Positions 1-6,816 are shown, counted from the stretch's first letter. The stretch: 9,251 nt of DNA from an uncultured Bacillota bacterium (GCA_905208455.1 CAJLPK010000067.1:1-9251); one strand, 5' to 3'. Translations and numbers: made by a program. Notes: generated by a model from the sequence alone, not told the origin.

Positions 1-332
1 TTCCAATGCGCTTTATGGTACAGCATGCCCGCCGTAAAGACAAACGACGCGCCGATGAGAAAGTTGGCCAACTCGCCCACGCCGCCGGTGGCGGTACTCA
101 AAAGCTGCAAGGCGTTTTTCACCAGCTCGATGGCCACGCCGGCCCCCGGCCCGATGGACAGCGCGCCGACAAGCGCCGGCAGGTCGGAAAGATCCATCAT
201 CGCAAACGAGGGGGACAACGGCGCCTGAAACTCCAAAAAGGCCAAGAGATAGGCAATGGTCGTCAGCATCGCCAGGCTGACAAGGGTACGGGTCTTTGTC
301 AAAGCGCTGTGTTTGGTTGTAATCGTGTTCAT
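1..332 (-). CDS. ribU: Riboflavin ECF transporter S component RibU (5' part, truncated by window edge)
   Basis: Reading the minus strand from an ATG at 332-330 gives 110 residues before the window ends. The N-terminus is polar (MNTITTKHSALTKTR) and is followed by a hydrophobic helix at about residues 17-33. Then come motifs typical of RibU: DLSDLPALVGAL (about 47-58), GPGAGVAIELVKNALQ (about 61-76) and GGVGELANFLIGASF (about 83-97). RibU is the membrane substrate-binding subunit that captures riboflavin and works with the shared ECF energising module (EcfT plus two ATPases), which is not in this window. The start is set by a TAGGAGAAA ribosome binding site directly upstream. The gene lies behind an FMN riboswitch and intrinsic terminator, which independently supports a flavin role. 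The rest of the protein lies to the left of the window. Confidence 0.92.
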   Translation of the reverse strand, partial: MNTITTKHSALTKTRTLVSLAMLTTIAYLLAFLEFQAPLSPSFAMMDLSDLPALVGALSIGPGAGVAIELVKNALQLLSTATGGVGELANFLIGASFVFTAGMLYHKAHW

Positions 333-342
333 GTTTCTCCTA
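333..342 (-). promoter_or_regulatory. Ribosome binding site of ribU
   Basis: On the minus strand TAGGAG ends about 4 nt before the ribU ATG. It lies downstream of the riboswitch terminator, so it is only transcribed when that terminator is read through. Confidence 0.75.
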
Positions 343-361
343 ACCGAAGATATGGAGAAAT

Positions 362-401
362 TAAAAAATCCCGCCTTTCGTGCACGTAAAAAAGGGCGAG
401 A
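362..401 (-). terminator. Riboswitch-controlled intrinsic terminator of ribU
   Basis: In the ribU leader a TCTCGCC arm (plus coordinates 395-401) pairs with GGCGGGA (369-375) and is followed by a run of six U (368-363). It lies between the FMN aptamer and the ribU start codon, where a transcription-terminating expression platform is expected. By analogy with known FMN riboswitches, FMN binding should favour this terminator and reduce ribU expression. Confidence 0.8.
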
Positions 402-411
402 CTCTTTGCGC

Positions 412-522
412 ATATCTTCTTTCATCCAGACTGTACTGTCGGCCCCGGAATTGCAACGGGTCTGCCAAAAAGGCTCGCGGGCTATACCGCCGGTGGGGAA
501 TTTCACCCCGCCCTGAAGACAT
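412..522 (-). ncRNA. FMN riboswitch (RFN element)
   Basis: The minus strand carries the signature blocks of the RFN aptamer in order: AGGGCGGGGTGAAATTCCCC, ACCGGCGGTA, AGCCCGCGAGCC, ATTCCGGGGCCGACAGTACA and GGATGAAAGAAG. The closing helix P1 pairs TCTTC (515-519) with GAAGA (415-419) and can extend to about 8 bp, including a G-U pair. The six-helix FMN aptamer regulates riboflavin synthesis and uptake genes. Here it precedes ribU, with a terminator between aptamer and gene. At about 105-111 nt it is compact but within the usual range. Confidence 0.96.
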
Positions 523-535
523 TTGATTCAAATGT
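519..535. repeat. 17-nt palindrome at the start of the ribU transcript
   Basis: ACATTTGA-T-TCAAATGT is an 8-bp perfect inverted repeat around one base. It lies between the predicted ribU transcription start and the riboswitch and overlaps the 5' side of P1 by a few bases. It could be a protein operator or part of the leader fold. The sequence does not decide which. Confidence 0.5.
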
Positions 536-541
536 GGTTTT

Positions 542-570
542 ATTATAGCACCGTGCTTTTCCTGGCGCAA
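542..570 (-). promoter_or_regulatory. Sigma-A promoter of the ribU leader
   Basis: On the minus strand TTGCGC (565-570) is followed by a 17-bp spacer and a perfect TATAAT (542-547). The -10 is preceded by TGC, giving an extended -10. Transcription should start near 535, just ahead of the FMN aptamer. Confidence 0.8.
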
Positions 571-607
571 GGCCTGCCTGCAAAATAGCGCTTGCCGGGC
601 TGCGGTG

Positions 608-616
608 TGCTATACT
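608..616 (+). promoter_or_regulatory. Extended -10 promoter of the nuclease gene
   Basis: TG-C-TATACT (608-616) is an extended -10 element 43 bp upstream of the nuclease ATG. No good -35 lies at 17 bp; TTGCCG at 592 is only 13 bp away. The element is back to back with the ribU promoter, and both promoters share the TGCTATA core. Confidence 0.55.
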
Positions 617-658
617 AAAAAATAGATTCTGATTTTTCTGGCGCCGGAGGTGCTATCC

Positions 659-1573
659 ATGAAACGAACGATCCGATGCTCTCTGCTCTCGCTGCTGGTT
701 TTGCTGTGTACGCTGTTTGGCGCATCATGCAGCCCGGCCCAAACCCTGCCGGCGTCTACCGCGGCCATCACAGCCGCCCCGCAGGCAGAGCATTTCGAGT
801 ACAGCGACGTGCCCGCCTATGCCGGCGAGCCATATGCCGTGGTCAACGGCAACCAACCGTTTTTCACCGAAGAGGATATGGCCCCTATCCAGGAGGAGCA
901 CTACACCGAGCTGGATGATTTGGGGCGCTGCGGCGCAGCGATGGCGCTGGTCAGCCCCCGCACCATGCCCACAGAGGAGCGCGGCAGCATCGGCATGGTG
1001 CGCCCCAGCGGCTGGCAAACGGTGCGGTACAGCTTTGTGGACGGGCAGTATCTCTACAACCGCTGCCACCTAATCGGCTACCAACTGACAGCGGAAAACG
1101 CCAACACGCAAAACCTAATCACCGGCACACGCTACCTGAATACCGAAGGCATGCTGCCGTTTGAAAACCAGGTCGCTGATTATGTGGAGGAAACAGGGCG
1201 CCCGGTGCTCTACCGCGTCACGCCTGTGTTTGTCGGGGAGGAGCTGGTCGCCCGCGGCGTTTTGATGGAGGCGCTTTCCACCGAGGACAATGGCGCAGGC
1301 GTGCGCTTTTGCGTGTTCTGCTATAATGTGCAGCCCGGCGTGGCCATCGACTATGCCGACGGCAGCAGCCGCGAGGCAGAGTCTACCCCCACCCCGCAGC
1401 AGACGAGCGAGGCGGGCTCCGTCTACCTTCTCAACACCAGCACGAAAAAATTTCACAAGCCGGACTGCCAAAGCGTCCAGGACATGAGCGAAAAAAACAA
1501 GCAGGCATTTACCGGCAGCCGTGAATCGCTCATCGGCCAAGGCTACGAGCCCTGCCAGCGCTGCCGTCCGTAG
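659..1573 (+). CDS. Secreted DNA/RNA non-specific endonuclease lipoprotein with C-terminal Cys/His module
   Basis: The protein has 304 residues. The start is the ATG at 659, 8 nt after GGAGG (646-650), rather than an in-frame GTG at 650 that would overlap the ribosome binding site. Residues 1-23 form a signal peptide (hydrophobic LLSLLVLLCTLF) ending in GASC, with Cys24 as the likely lipidated residue; Gly at -3 is not the commonest lipobox choice. The core, about 50-230, matches the EndA-like non-specific nuclease family. NRCHLIGYQL (134-143) carries the presumed catalytic His137, and TAENANTQNLITGTRY (144-159) carries the Asn/Arg block expected for metal and phosphate binding. After a Ser/Thr/Pro/Gln linker, residues about 255-304 form a second module (YLLNTSTKKFHKPDCQS, then YEPCQRCRP) with His and three Cys that could bind a metal. 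It probably degrades extracellular nucleic acid or acts in DNA uptake. It is monocistronic. Confidence 0.85.
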   Translation: MKRTIRCSLLSLLVLLCTLFGASCSPAQTLPASTAAITAAPQAEHFEYSDVPAYAGEPYAVVNGNQPFFTEEDMAPIQEEHYTELDDLGRCGAAMALVSPRTMPTEERGSIGMVRPSGWQTVRYSFVDGQYLYNRCHLIGYQLTAENANTQNLITGTRYLNTEGMLPFENQVADYVEETGRPVLYRVTPVFVGEELVARGVLMEALSTEDNGAGVRFCVFCYNVQPGVAIDYADGSSREAESTPTPQQTSEAGSVYLLNTSTKKFHKPDCQSVQDMSEKNKQAFTGSRESLIGQGYEPCQRCRP

Positions 1574-1580
1574 CGGCGCA

Positions 1581-1612
1581 AAAAAACGCCGAGCCCTTGC
1601 CCGGCGTTTTTT
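1581..1612 (+). terminator. Intrinsic terminator of the nuclease gene
   Basis: AAAAAACGCCG (1581-1591) and CGGCGTTTTTT (1602-1612) form a perfect 11-bp stem ending in a T tract. It starts 7 bp after the nuclease stop codon. The flanking A tract means it could also work on the other strand. Confidence 0.92.
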
Positions 1613-1782
1613 CATGCGTGGTATGCCCCTCCGCACCTTGATTCTTCCGTTCAGGTTTCCTTGTCCCCTTTCCTTATACCCGGCCAGCTTCCCCACGCCT
1701 TATGGCCCATCCCGGCGTTGCTCCCGCCGCAAGGGCATGCCACTGGATCCCCTTTTTTGCGGGCTTTGGCTATTTTTCCAGC

Positions 1783-1823
1783 ATAAGAAAAAGCAGTAGG
1801 CCTAAAGCGGGTCTACTGCTTTT
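1783..1823 (-). terminator. Intrinsic terminator of the dgt-dnaG-rpoD operon
   Basis: AAAAGCAGTAG (1789-1799) and CTACTGCTTTT (1813-1823) are perfect 11-bp arms. Three further inner pairs are possible, leaving a loop of about 7 nt. On the minus strand the stem runs into TTTTTCTTAT, a good U tract, 132 bp after the rpoD stop. The plus strand side has only four T, so the minus direction is favoured. Confidence 0.87.
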
Positions 1824-1954
1824 GAACTCGTGGCAGCCCCCAACGGGGCCCCTTATCTCTTTTCCTCAACCGCTTCCCGAACGCCACCTTCTTTTTGAAA
1901 TGCCGCAGTGGAGAATCGGGCATCGAAAGAGGCAAGAAGGACAAAGGTCATGGA

Positions 1955-3064
1955 TTAGTCCAAAAAGTCGCGCAGCTTTTTGCTGCGGGAGGGATGGCGC
2001 AGTTTACGGAGCGCCTTGGCCTCGATCTGGCGGATTCGTTCGCGCGTTACGTTGAATTCCCGGCCTACCTCCTCCAAGGTACGGGCCCTGCCGTCATCCA
2101 GGCCAAAGCGCAGGCGCAGCACCTTTTCCTCGCGCGGGGTCAAGGTATCCAGCACCTCGGTCAGCTGTTCTTTCAAGATGGTGATGGCTGCGCTTTCCTC
2201 CGGCGCGGGGGCTTCGTCGTCCGGGATAAAGTCGCCGAGGTGGCTGTCCTCCTCTTCCCCGATGGGGGTTTCCAGCGAAACAGGCTCCTGGGCAATCTTG
2301 ATGATCTCCCGCACCTTTTCCTCCGAAATGCCCATTTCCTTGGCGATCTCATCCGGCTGCGGGTCGCGCCCGTATTCCTGCAAAAGCTGGCGCGTCACGC
2401 GAATCAGCTTGTTGATGGTTTCCACCATATGCACCGGAATGCGGATGGTTCTGGCCTGGTCCGCGATGGCGCGGGTGATGGCCTGGCGGATCCACCAGGT
2501 GGCATAGGTAGAAAACTTATAGCCCTTTTGGTAATCGAATTTTTCCACCGCCTTGATAAGCCCCAGGTTGCCCTCCTGGATCAGGTCCAAAAACAGCATG
2601 CCGCGGCCCACATACCGTTTGGCAATGGAAACTACCAGGCGCAGGTTGGCCTCTGTCAGCTGCTGTTTGGCGCGCTCGTCGCCCTCGCCCATGCGCTTGG
2701 CGATTTCGATTTCTTCCGTGGCGGACAGCAGCGGCACACGGCCGATCTCCTTTAGGTACATTTTCACCGGGTCGTCGATGTTGACGGTATCCGGGATATA
2801 ATCCGAGGCCAGTTCCTGCTCTGTGATGACCTCCTCCTCTGCCAGTTCCTTGGCATCCGGCTCCAGATCGTCCGGCAGCGCTTTCACGACCTTGACGGTG
2901 CGCTTTTCCAATTCGTTCAGGATGTTTTCCAGCTGGCTTGGCTCCATCTCCTCATCCGTTAGCGTTTGGTTGAGCTCATCGTGCGTCAAAACGCCCTTAT
3001 GCTTGCCGGTGGCGATGATTTCGTCTACACGGTCCTTGGGTTGCTTTGCTTTGGTTTCTGCCAT
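1955..3064 (-). CDS. rpoD: RNA polymerase primary sigma factor RpoD (SigA)
   Basis: The protein has 369 residues, the short form typical of Bacillota primary sigma factors without the long insertion seen in Proteobacteria. An N-terminal region 1.1-like segment covers about 10-65, followed by an acidic linker (66-95). Region 1.2 starts at [17 protein letters not shown] (97-113). Region 2 (about 139-209) contains [36 protein letters not shown] and [18 protein letters not shown], the parts that bind core polymerase and the -10 element. Region 3 spans about 218-294. Region 4 (about 300-360) holds [17 protein letters not shown] and the helix-turn-helix [20 protein letters not shown] that reads the -35. 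The ATG overlaps the dnaG TGA by one base, and its GGGGGA ribosome binding site lies inside the last dnaG codons, so translation is probably coupled. Many promoters in this window fit this factor's consensus. Confidence 0.98.
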   Translation of the reverse strand: MAETKAKQPKDRVDEIIATGKHKGVLTHDELNQTLTDEEMEPSQLENILNELEKRTVKVVKALPDDLEPDAKELAEEEVITEQELASDYIPDTVNIDDPVKMYLKEIGRVPLLSATEEIEIAKRMGEGDERAKQQLTEANLRLVVSIAKRYVGRGMLFLDLIQEGNLGLIKAVEKFDYQKGYKFSTYATWWIRQAITRAIADQARTIRIPVHMVETINKLIRVTRQLLQEYGRDPQPDEIAKEMGISEEKVREIIKIAQEPVSLETPIGEEEDSHLGDFIPDDEAPAPEESAAITILKEQLTEVLDTLTPREEKVLRLRFGLDDGRARTLEEVGREFNVTRERIRQIEAKALRKLRHPSRSKKLRDFLD

Positions 3065-4854
3065 CAGTATTTCCCCCTACGAAGGTATTCTATCTTGGAC
3101 GCCGCATCGCTGTTTTTCTGCTTCAGCGCTGCGATCAGGTGTGTGTTTTGTGAAATGGCCTGCGCGGCCTGCCGGATGTCCCCGCCCGGCTGCTTGGAAA
3201 GCTGCTCGTTTGCCCGCAGCAGGGTCTGCACCCTTAAGGTGCAAAGATAATCCAGCATTACGTCCGGCGGCTCTACGTGCGTATGCACGAACCACTGCGC
3301 GGCGCGCTTGGCGTCCTCCGGCGTCTGTACCGACGCCAAAAGCCCGGCCGGCGAAAGCTCCTGCTTGGCGCACAGCTCCAGCGATTTTATGTATAGCGTT
3401 TGCAAAAGCGGGTCGGTAAAATCCTCCTGCCGCAACAACGGCAGCAGCCGCGCCGCGGTCTGCGCATCCTCTGCCAGCGCGCACAGCACGCGCTCCTGGA
3501 TTGCCACGCCCTGCTCTTTTTCCGCCGGCGCTTCCCGGCGCTTTGGCGGGGCGTCGGCTTTGGGGGCCTGGGCGCTCTGCGCTTGCTGCTGGATGGTCTC
3601 CACCGCAAAGCCGGATGCCTTGGCAATGTACCGCTCGTACCGCTCCCGCTCCACCGGCGACAACGGCTTTAGCAGCGCCGCCGCCTTTTGCGCAAAGGCC
3701 GTGCGCCCGTTTTCCGTCTGCATATCGAAGGCTTTTGTCAGCGCCTGTATCTTGCACTCCGTCAGCGTCAGCGCGCTTTCCTTGAGCGCACGGAACGCAG
3801 ACGCGCCCCGGCTGCGCAAAAATTCGTCCGGGTCCTGCCCGTCCGGCAGCACCAGCACGCGCACCGCCACGCCCTCCCTTTCAGCAATATCCAGCCCGCG
3901 CAGGGTGGCGTTCTGCCCGGCGGCATCGCCGTCGTAGGCAAAGTAGACGGTATCGGCAAAGCGGCGCAATAGGCGCACCTGCCCGGTGGTCAGCGCCGTG
4001 CCCAGCGAGGCCACCACATTGGGAAAGCCAAACGAGGAAACCGAGATGCAGTCCATATAGCCCTCGGTCATAAACAGCTCGCGTTCCTTGCCGAACTGCC
4101 GGTAAAAATTCAGGCCGTAGAGCATTTCCCGCTTGTTATACACCAGCGTTTCGGCGGTGTTGATGTATTTGGGGCCATCCCCGGACAGCAGGCGGCCGCC
4201 AAAGCCCAGCACGCGCGACTGCTGGTCGATGATGGGAAAGATGAGCTTGTCCCGGAAAAAATCGTATTTTTTCTCGCCCTTGACCACGGCCAGCCCCGCG
4301 TCGCTCAGCTCCTTTGCCGTAAAGCCCTGGGCCGTTAGATGGTCTGTCAAGCCCTGCCATTCCTTAGGCGCGTATCCCAGGCCGAAATGCTTGACCTCCT
4401 TTTGCGTCAGCCCGCGCTTTTGCAAATAAGCCCTGGCGTGCGCCGCGCCGTCCGTGGAAAGCTGGCGATGGTAAAACAGCGCCGCCTGGCGCAGCGCCTC
4501 GTACAAGCGCTGCTTTCTGCGCTTTTTCTCCTGGTAGGCCCGGCTGTCCTGCCCGGTCTGCGGCAGGGGCAGGCCGGCCTTTTCCGCCAAAAACTGCACG
4601 GCCTCGGGAAATGTCATCTTTTCGATATTCATGATAAAATGGATGACATTGCCGCCCTCATGGCAGCCAAAGCAATAGTAAAACTGCTTGTCCGGGTCTA
4701 CGGAAAACGAGGGCGTCTTTTCGCTGTGGAACGGGCAGCAGCCCCAGTAGCGCCGGCTTTTCTGCTGCAGCGGCACATACTGCGCAACGATCTGCACCAA
4801 ATCATTGCGCGCCCGCACTTCGTCTAAAAACTCATCGGTAAAATGCCCGGCCAT
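3064..4854 (-). CDS. dnaG: DNA primase DnaG
   Basis: The 596-residue protein makes RNA primers for replication. It has the full bacterial primase layout. An N-terminal CHC2 zinc-binding domain carries CCPFH (39-43) and CFGC (61-64), giving Cys40, His43, Cys61 and Cys64. The catalytic core contains [16 protein letters not shown] (206-221) and a TOPRIM fold with EGYMD (264-268), DGDAAG (308-313) and DPDE (341-344) as the metal-binding acidic motifs. The less conserved, Ala/Gln-rich C-terminal third (about 430-596) is where the replicative helicase DnaB-binding domain lies. The ATG is preceded by AAGGAGGG at a tight 4-nt spacing. It is the middle gene of dgt-dnaG-rpoD: 27 bp after dgt, and sharing one base with rpoD. 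Confidence 0.98.
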   Translation of the reverse strand: MAGHFTDEFLDEVRARNDLVQIVAQYVPLQQKSRRYWGCCPFHSEKTPSFSVDPDKQFYYCFGCHEGGNVIHFIMNIEKMTFPEAVQFLAEKAGLPLPQTGQDSRAYQEKKRRKQRLYEALRQAALFYHRQLSTDGAAHARAYLQKRGLTQKEVKHFGLGYAPKEWQGLTDHLTAQGFTAKELSDAGLAVVKGEKKYDFFRDKLIFPIIDQQSRVLGFGGRLLSGDGPKYINTAETLVYNKREMLYGLNFYRQFGKERELFMTEGYMDCISVSSFGFPNVVASLGTALTTGQVRLLRRFADTVYFAYDGDAAGQNATLRGLDIAEREGVAVRVLVLPDGQDPDEFLRSRGASAFRALKESALTLTECKIQALTKAFDMQTENGRTAFAQKAAALLKPLSPVERERYERYIAKASGFAVETIQQQAQSAQAPKADAPPKRREAPAEKEQGVAIQERVLCALAEDAQTAARLLPLLRQEDFTDPLLQTLYIKSLELCAKQELSPAGLLASVQTPEDAKRAAQWFVHTHVEPPDVMLDYLCTLRVQTLLRANEQLSKQPGGDIRQAAQAISQNTHLIAALKQKNSDAASKIEYLRRGKY

Positions 4855-4881
4855 ACGCCCTCCTTTCCTGCCGGCGCGGCG

Positions 4882-5892
4882 TTATCCGCAGTACGGCCCT
4901 GCCTCGCCCGGCACATAAATGCTCAAAAACTGACGCACGGCAAAGTTATCCGACATGCCGGCGATATAATCCATCACGGCGCGCTCGCGGGACTGCTCCT
5001 CCGCGATGCGCTCATACTCGGCCGGCAGGCTGCCTGCCTGGCCGATGTAGTAGGTATACAGGCCCTCGACCATGCGCTCGGCACGCCGGGTCTGCTCTGT
5101 CTGGTGCGGGCCCTCGTATACGTTGGCAAAGAGGAACGCGCGCAGATCGCCCATGATCTTTGCCATATGCGCGGACTGCTGCACCACGCCGTCGTGCGAA
5201 TGGCGAATCACATCCACCACCAGCGCGTTGATGCGCTCGCTGTTGGTGCGCCCCAGCGCCTCTACACAGTGCTTCGGCAGGCTTTCCAGCGTCAGGTCCC
5301 CGGCCCAGATGGCATCCTGCACATCGTGATTGACATACGCAATCTTGTCCGAAAGCCGTACGATGGCCCCCTCCGGGGTAGCGGGCTTGCAGGCGCTGCG
5401 GTGGTTGACGATGCCGTCCTTGACCTCCCAGGTCAGATTCAGCCCCCGGCCGCCGCGTTCTAAGAACTCCACCACCCGCAGGCTCTGCTGGTTGTGCGCA
5501 AAGCCCAGGCTGCTCAGCCGGTTGAGCACCCGCTCGCCGGTATGCCCGAACGGGGTATGTCCCAGGTCGTGCCCCAGGGCGATGGCCTCCGTCAAATCCT
5601 CGTTGAGGCGCAGCGCCCGCGCGATGGTGCGCGCGATCTGCACAACCTCCAGCGTATGCGTCATGCGCTGGCGGAAATGGTCGCCGCTGGGCGCAATGAA
5701 CACCTGCGTCTTGTGCTTTAGCCGGCGGAAGGAGTTGGAGTGCAGGATGCGGTCCCGGTCCCTGGCAAAGCAGGTGCGGATGGGGCACGGCGCTTCCGGC
5801 CGCCTGCGCCCTTTGGACTGCGCAGCCCTCGTGGCATAGGGGGACAGGATCTTGTCCTGATCCGCCTCGGTCTGCTCCCGAATGGAAATCAA
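4882..5892 (-). CDS. dgt: Deoxyguanosinetriphosphate triphosphohydrolase-like HD-domain protein (TTG start)
   Basis: The protein has 336 residues from a TTG at 5892-5890. That start lies 9 nt after GGAGG (5906-5902); no in-frame ATG lies near the family N-terminus, and upstream codons (FPFYGETIKYNRIWR) look untranslated. The N-terminus IREQTEADQDKILSPYATRA fits dGTPase-like proteins. The HD phosphohydrolase motif is complete: FRRLKHKTQVF (55-65), HTLEVVQIARTIARAL with His79, GHDLGHTPFGHTGE (107-120) with His108-Asp109, and SDKIAYVNHDVQDA (181-194) with Asp182. These are the four expected metal ligands. Such enzymes cleave dNTPs to deoxynucleoside and triphosphate, adjusting dNTP pools. As first gene of the operon with primase and primary sigma factor, it fits a replication and transcription role. 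Substrate preference (dGTP or another dNTP) cannot be read from sequence. Confidence 0.93.
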   Translation of the reverse strand: MISIREQTEADQDKILSPYATRAAQSKGRRRPEAPCPIRTCFARDRDRILHSNSFRRLKHKTQVFIAPSGDHFRQRMTHTLEVVQIARTIARALRLNEDLTEAIALGHDLGHTPFGHTGERVLNRLSSLGFAHNQQSLRVVEFLERGGRGLNLTWEVKDGIVNHRSACKPATPEGAIVRLSDKIAYVNHDVQDAIWAGDLTLESLPKHCVEALGRTNSERINALVVDVIRHSHDGVVQQSAHMAKIMGDLRAFLFANVYEGPHQTEQTRRAERMVEGLYTYYIGQAGSLPAEYERIAEEQSRERAVMDYIAGMSDNFAVRQFLSIYVPGEAGPYCG

Positions 5893-5913
5893 AGCGTACC
5901 ACCTCCAAATCCT

Positions 5914-5919
5914 ATTGTA
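5914..5919 (-). promoter_or_regulatory. Weak candidate -10 of the dgt-dnaG-rpoD operon
   Basis: TACAAT on the minus strand lies 8 bp upstream of the dgt Shine-Dalgarno sequence. No acceptable -35 lies at 16-18 bp, where a short hairpin (5937-5955) sits instead. The assignment is tentative, and a start this close would leave a very short leader. Confidence 0.3.
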
Positions 5920-5936
5920 TTTAATAGTTTCTCCAT

Positions 5937-5958
5937 AAAAGGGAAAATCCCTTTTTTT
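5937..5958 (+). terminator. Short AT-rich hairpin with T tract upstream of dgt
   Basis: AAAAGGGA (5937-5944) and TCCCTTTT (5948-5955) form an 8-bp stem with a 3-nt loop, followed by more T up to 5958. It resembles a weak plus-strand intrinsic terminator, but no plus-strand gene leads into it. It may instead shield the XRE region from antisense transcription out of dgt. Confidence 0.35.
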
Positions 5959-6099
5959 CTTCAAAAATTGCAGCAAAAAATTCTTGACTTTTTACAAAAG
6001 GCGGTTTTCTGCAGCTTTCGTCTTGCATTTTTCAATCGGCTTATTTTGAAAATACTCAAAAAATTTTTATGCTTGTTGATCCTACCTTTCTAAGGCCGC

Positions 6100-6139
6100 A
6101 AAAAAGCAAAGCCTTTTTCCCAGATCCTGGAAAAAAGGC
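6100..6139 (-). terminator. Imperfect hairpin with U-rich flank on the minus strand
   Basis: GCCTTTTT-C-CCAG (6111-6123) pairs with CTGG-A-AAAAAGGC (6127-6139), giving about 12 bp with one 1x1 mismatch and a 3-nt loop. On the minus strand it is followed by TTTGCTTTTTT, as in a terminator. No recognised minus-strand gene lies directly upstream; the nearest, the 84-codon gene, has its own terminator. Confidence 0.45.
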
Positions 6140-6164
6140 AGGAATATCAATAGTTTTTACTGGA

Positions 6165-6193
6165 TTACCATCTATTTTTTTGCTATCTATATT
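6165..6193 (+). promoter_or_regulatory. Promoter of the XRE regulator at 6251
   Basis: TTACCA (6165-6170), a 17-bp spacer and TATATT (6188-6193) form a sigma-A-like promoter. The predicted start near 6200 falls inside the GGATA/TATCC palindrome. Confidence 0.55.
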
Positions 6194-6195
6194 AC

Positions 6196-6210
6196 GGATA
6201 ATAACTATCC
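6196..6210. promoter_or_regulatory. Palindromic operator candidate upstream of the XRE gene
   Basis: GGATA-ATAAC-TATCC is a perfect 5-bp inverted repeat around 5 bp. It overlaps the predicted transcription start of the XRE gene, a typical place for autorepression by a small helix-turn-helix dimer. Binding is inferred from position only. Confidence 0.45.
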
Positions 6211-6250
6211 AAATGGGAAAAAATGAACCATACTGATGTTTGGTGATACT

Positions 6251-6451
6251 ATGATTTACGAAAATATCCGTGCTCTGCGTGAGCAGAATCATCTAACACA
6301 AACCCAGCTTGCACAAAAGCTGCACATGGCGCAGAATACCTACTCGCAATATGAGACAGGCAAAATCGAGTGGACGGCCCCTCTTTTAATCCAGCTGGCG
6401 CAGCTTTACGGGGTCACCGTTGATTATTTGTTAGGGCTGAAGGCAAAATAA
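6251..6451 (+). CDS. Small XRE-family helix-turn-helix transcriptional regulator
   Basis: The 66-residue protein is almost entirely a Cro/CI-type DNA-binding domain. IRALREQNHLTQTQLAQKLH gives helices 1 and 2, MAQNTYSQYETGKIEW the recognition helix and the conserved Y-E-x-G turn, and PLLIQLAQLYGVTVDYLLGL the closing helices. No second domain for ligand or oligomerisation remains, so it probably acts as a dimeric repressor. The start is the ATG at 6251, preceded by GGTGAT, which matches the 3' part of the extended Shine-Dalgarno sequence. An in-frame ATG at 6236 lacks a ribosome binding site. A candidate operator lies in its own promoter. It converges with the 84-codon minus-strand gene and shares a bidirectional terminator with it. 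Its target genes are unknown; autoregulation is inferred. Confidence 0.88.
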   Translation: MIYENIRALREQNHLTQTQLAQKLHMAQNTYSQYETGKIEWTAPLLIQLAQLYGVTVDYLLGLKAK

Positions 6452-6477
6452 CAAAGTGCTGTTTTTTAAGGCATGCA

Positions 6478-6512
6478 AAAAAACAGGACAGAGTGTCCTG
6501 CTTTTTATTTTT
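6478..6512. terminator. Bidirectional terminator between the XRE gene and the 84-codon gene
   Basis: CAGGACA (6484-6490) and TGTCCTG (6494-6500) form a perfect 7-bp stem around GAG. It is followed by CTTTTTATTTTT on the plus strand and TTTTTTT on the minus strand, so it can stop both convergent transcripts. Confidence 0.85.
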
Positions 6513-6531
6513 GCTGTGTTTTTTCGCATCT

Positions 6532-6786
6532 TTATTCTTTATCCCTTTCATCCCTTGCCTTGTCCAGCAGACCGGCATTGGCGATTCGGGCATCGATTCT
6601 CCCTTTATAATACATGGACATACGATCCATGGACTCTGCCGCCATCTTCCCAGCCTTAAACCCTTCCAAAAATGCCTGGCGCATCAAAAGGAAAATCGCA
6701 TTCTCCGTTTCATCGTACTTGGAATCCTCCAAAAACATGTCAAATGCGATATCGCACATTTGTTCTTCTCTCCAGTCCGGCTTCAT
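6532..6786 (-). CDS. Small hypothetical protein of 84 residues
   Basis: I do not recognise the family. The start is the ATG at 6786-6784, 9-10 nt after AAAGGAG; upstream in-frame codons are Cys/Tyr/Arg-rich and have no ribosome binding site. The product (MKPDWREEQMCDIAFDMFLE at the start, DKARDERDKE at the end) is soluble, highly charged and probably all-helical. It includes AIFLLMRQAFLEGFKAGKMA (about 40-60) and a basic/acidic C-terminal tail. It has no signal peptide, membrane segment or obvious catalytic motif. It diverges from the XRE gene at 6898 through a 111-bp promoter region with paired inverted repeats and converges on the XRE gene at 6251. Like small genes beside phage-type repressors, it could be under their control or a protein partner, but this rests on position only. 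Confidence 0.65.
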   Translation of the reverse strand: MKPDWREEQMCDIAFDMFLEDSKYDETENAIFLLMRQAFLEGFKAGKMAAESMDRMSMYYKGRIDARIANAGLLDKARDERDKE

Positions 6787-6816
6787 AAGAATACAATCTC
6801 CTTTACAGATGTTGAA

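Larger units (their letters stand above)
1574..1954. other. Gene-free interval between convergent nuclease and rpoD genes
   Basis: About 380 bp hold only the two terminators listed separately (1581-1612 and 1789-1823). I see no open frame with a ribosome binding site and family signature, and no RNA gene, in 1613-1788 or 1824-1954. A short minus-strand frame directly after rpoD was considered and rejected. Confidence 0.6.
5893..6250. other. AT-rich gene-free interval between dgt and the first XRE gene
   Basis: This stretch of about 358 bp is much richer in A and T than the housekeeping genes to its left. It holds the dgt ribosome binding site and weak -10, two hairpins (5937-5958 and 6111-6139), and the promoter/operator of the XRE gene at 6251. 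I see no gene of its own. A 78-codon minus-strand frame across 6056-6292 lacks a convincing ribosome binding site and runs antisense into the XRE gene. Confidence 0.6.

Noticed and set aside
1115..1696. 193-codon minus-strand frame opposite the nuclease gene
   Set aside because: It is the GC-rich shadow of the nuclease reading frame. The plus-strand protein has a signal peptide and family motifs, and the shadow has neither.
1852..1950. Minus-strand frame of about 32 codons starting just after the rpoD stop (ATGACCTTTGTC...)
   Set aside because: It has no ribosome binding site, no family signature and a composition like untranslated sequence; it is probably only the 3' untranslated region before the rpoD terminator.
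1895..2755. 286-codon plus-strand frame opposite rpoD
   Set aside because: It lies wholly antisense to the conserved rpoD gene, and its translation matches no recognisable domain.
6056..6292. 78-codon minus-strand frame overlapping the promoter and start of the XRE gene
   Set aside because: No convincing ribosome binding site, low-complexity AT-rich composition, and it is antisense to a well-supported helix-turn-helix gene and its operator.
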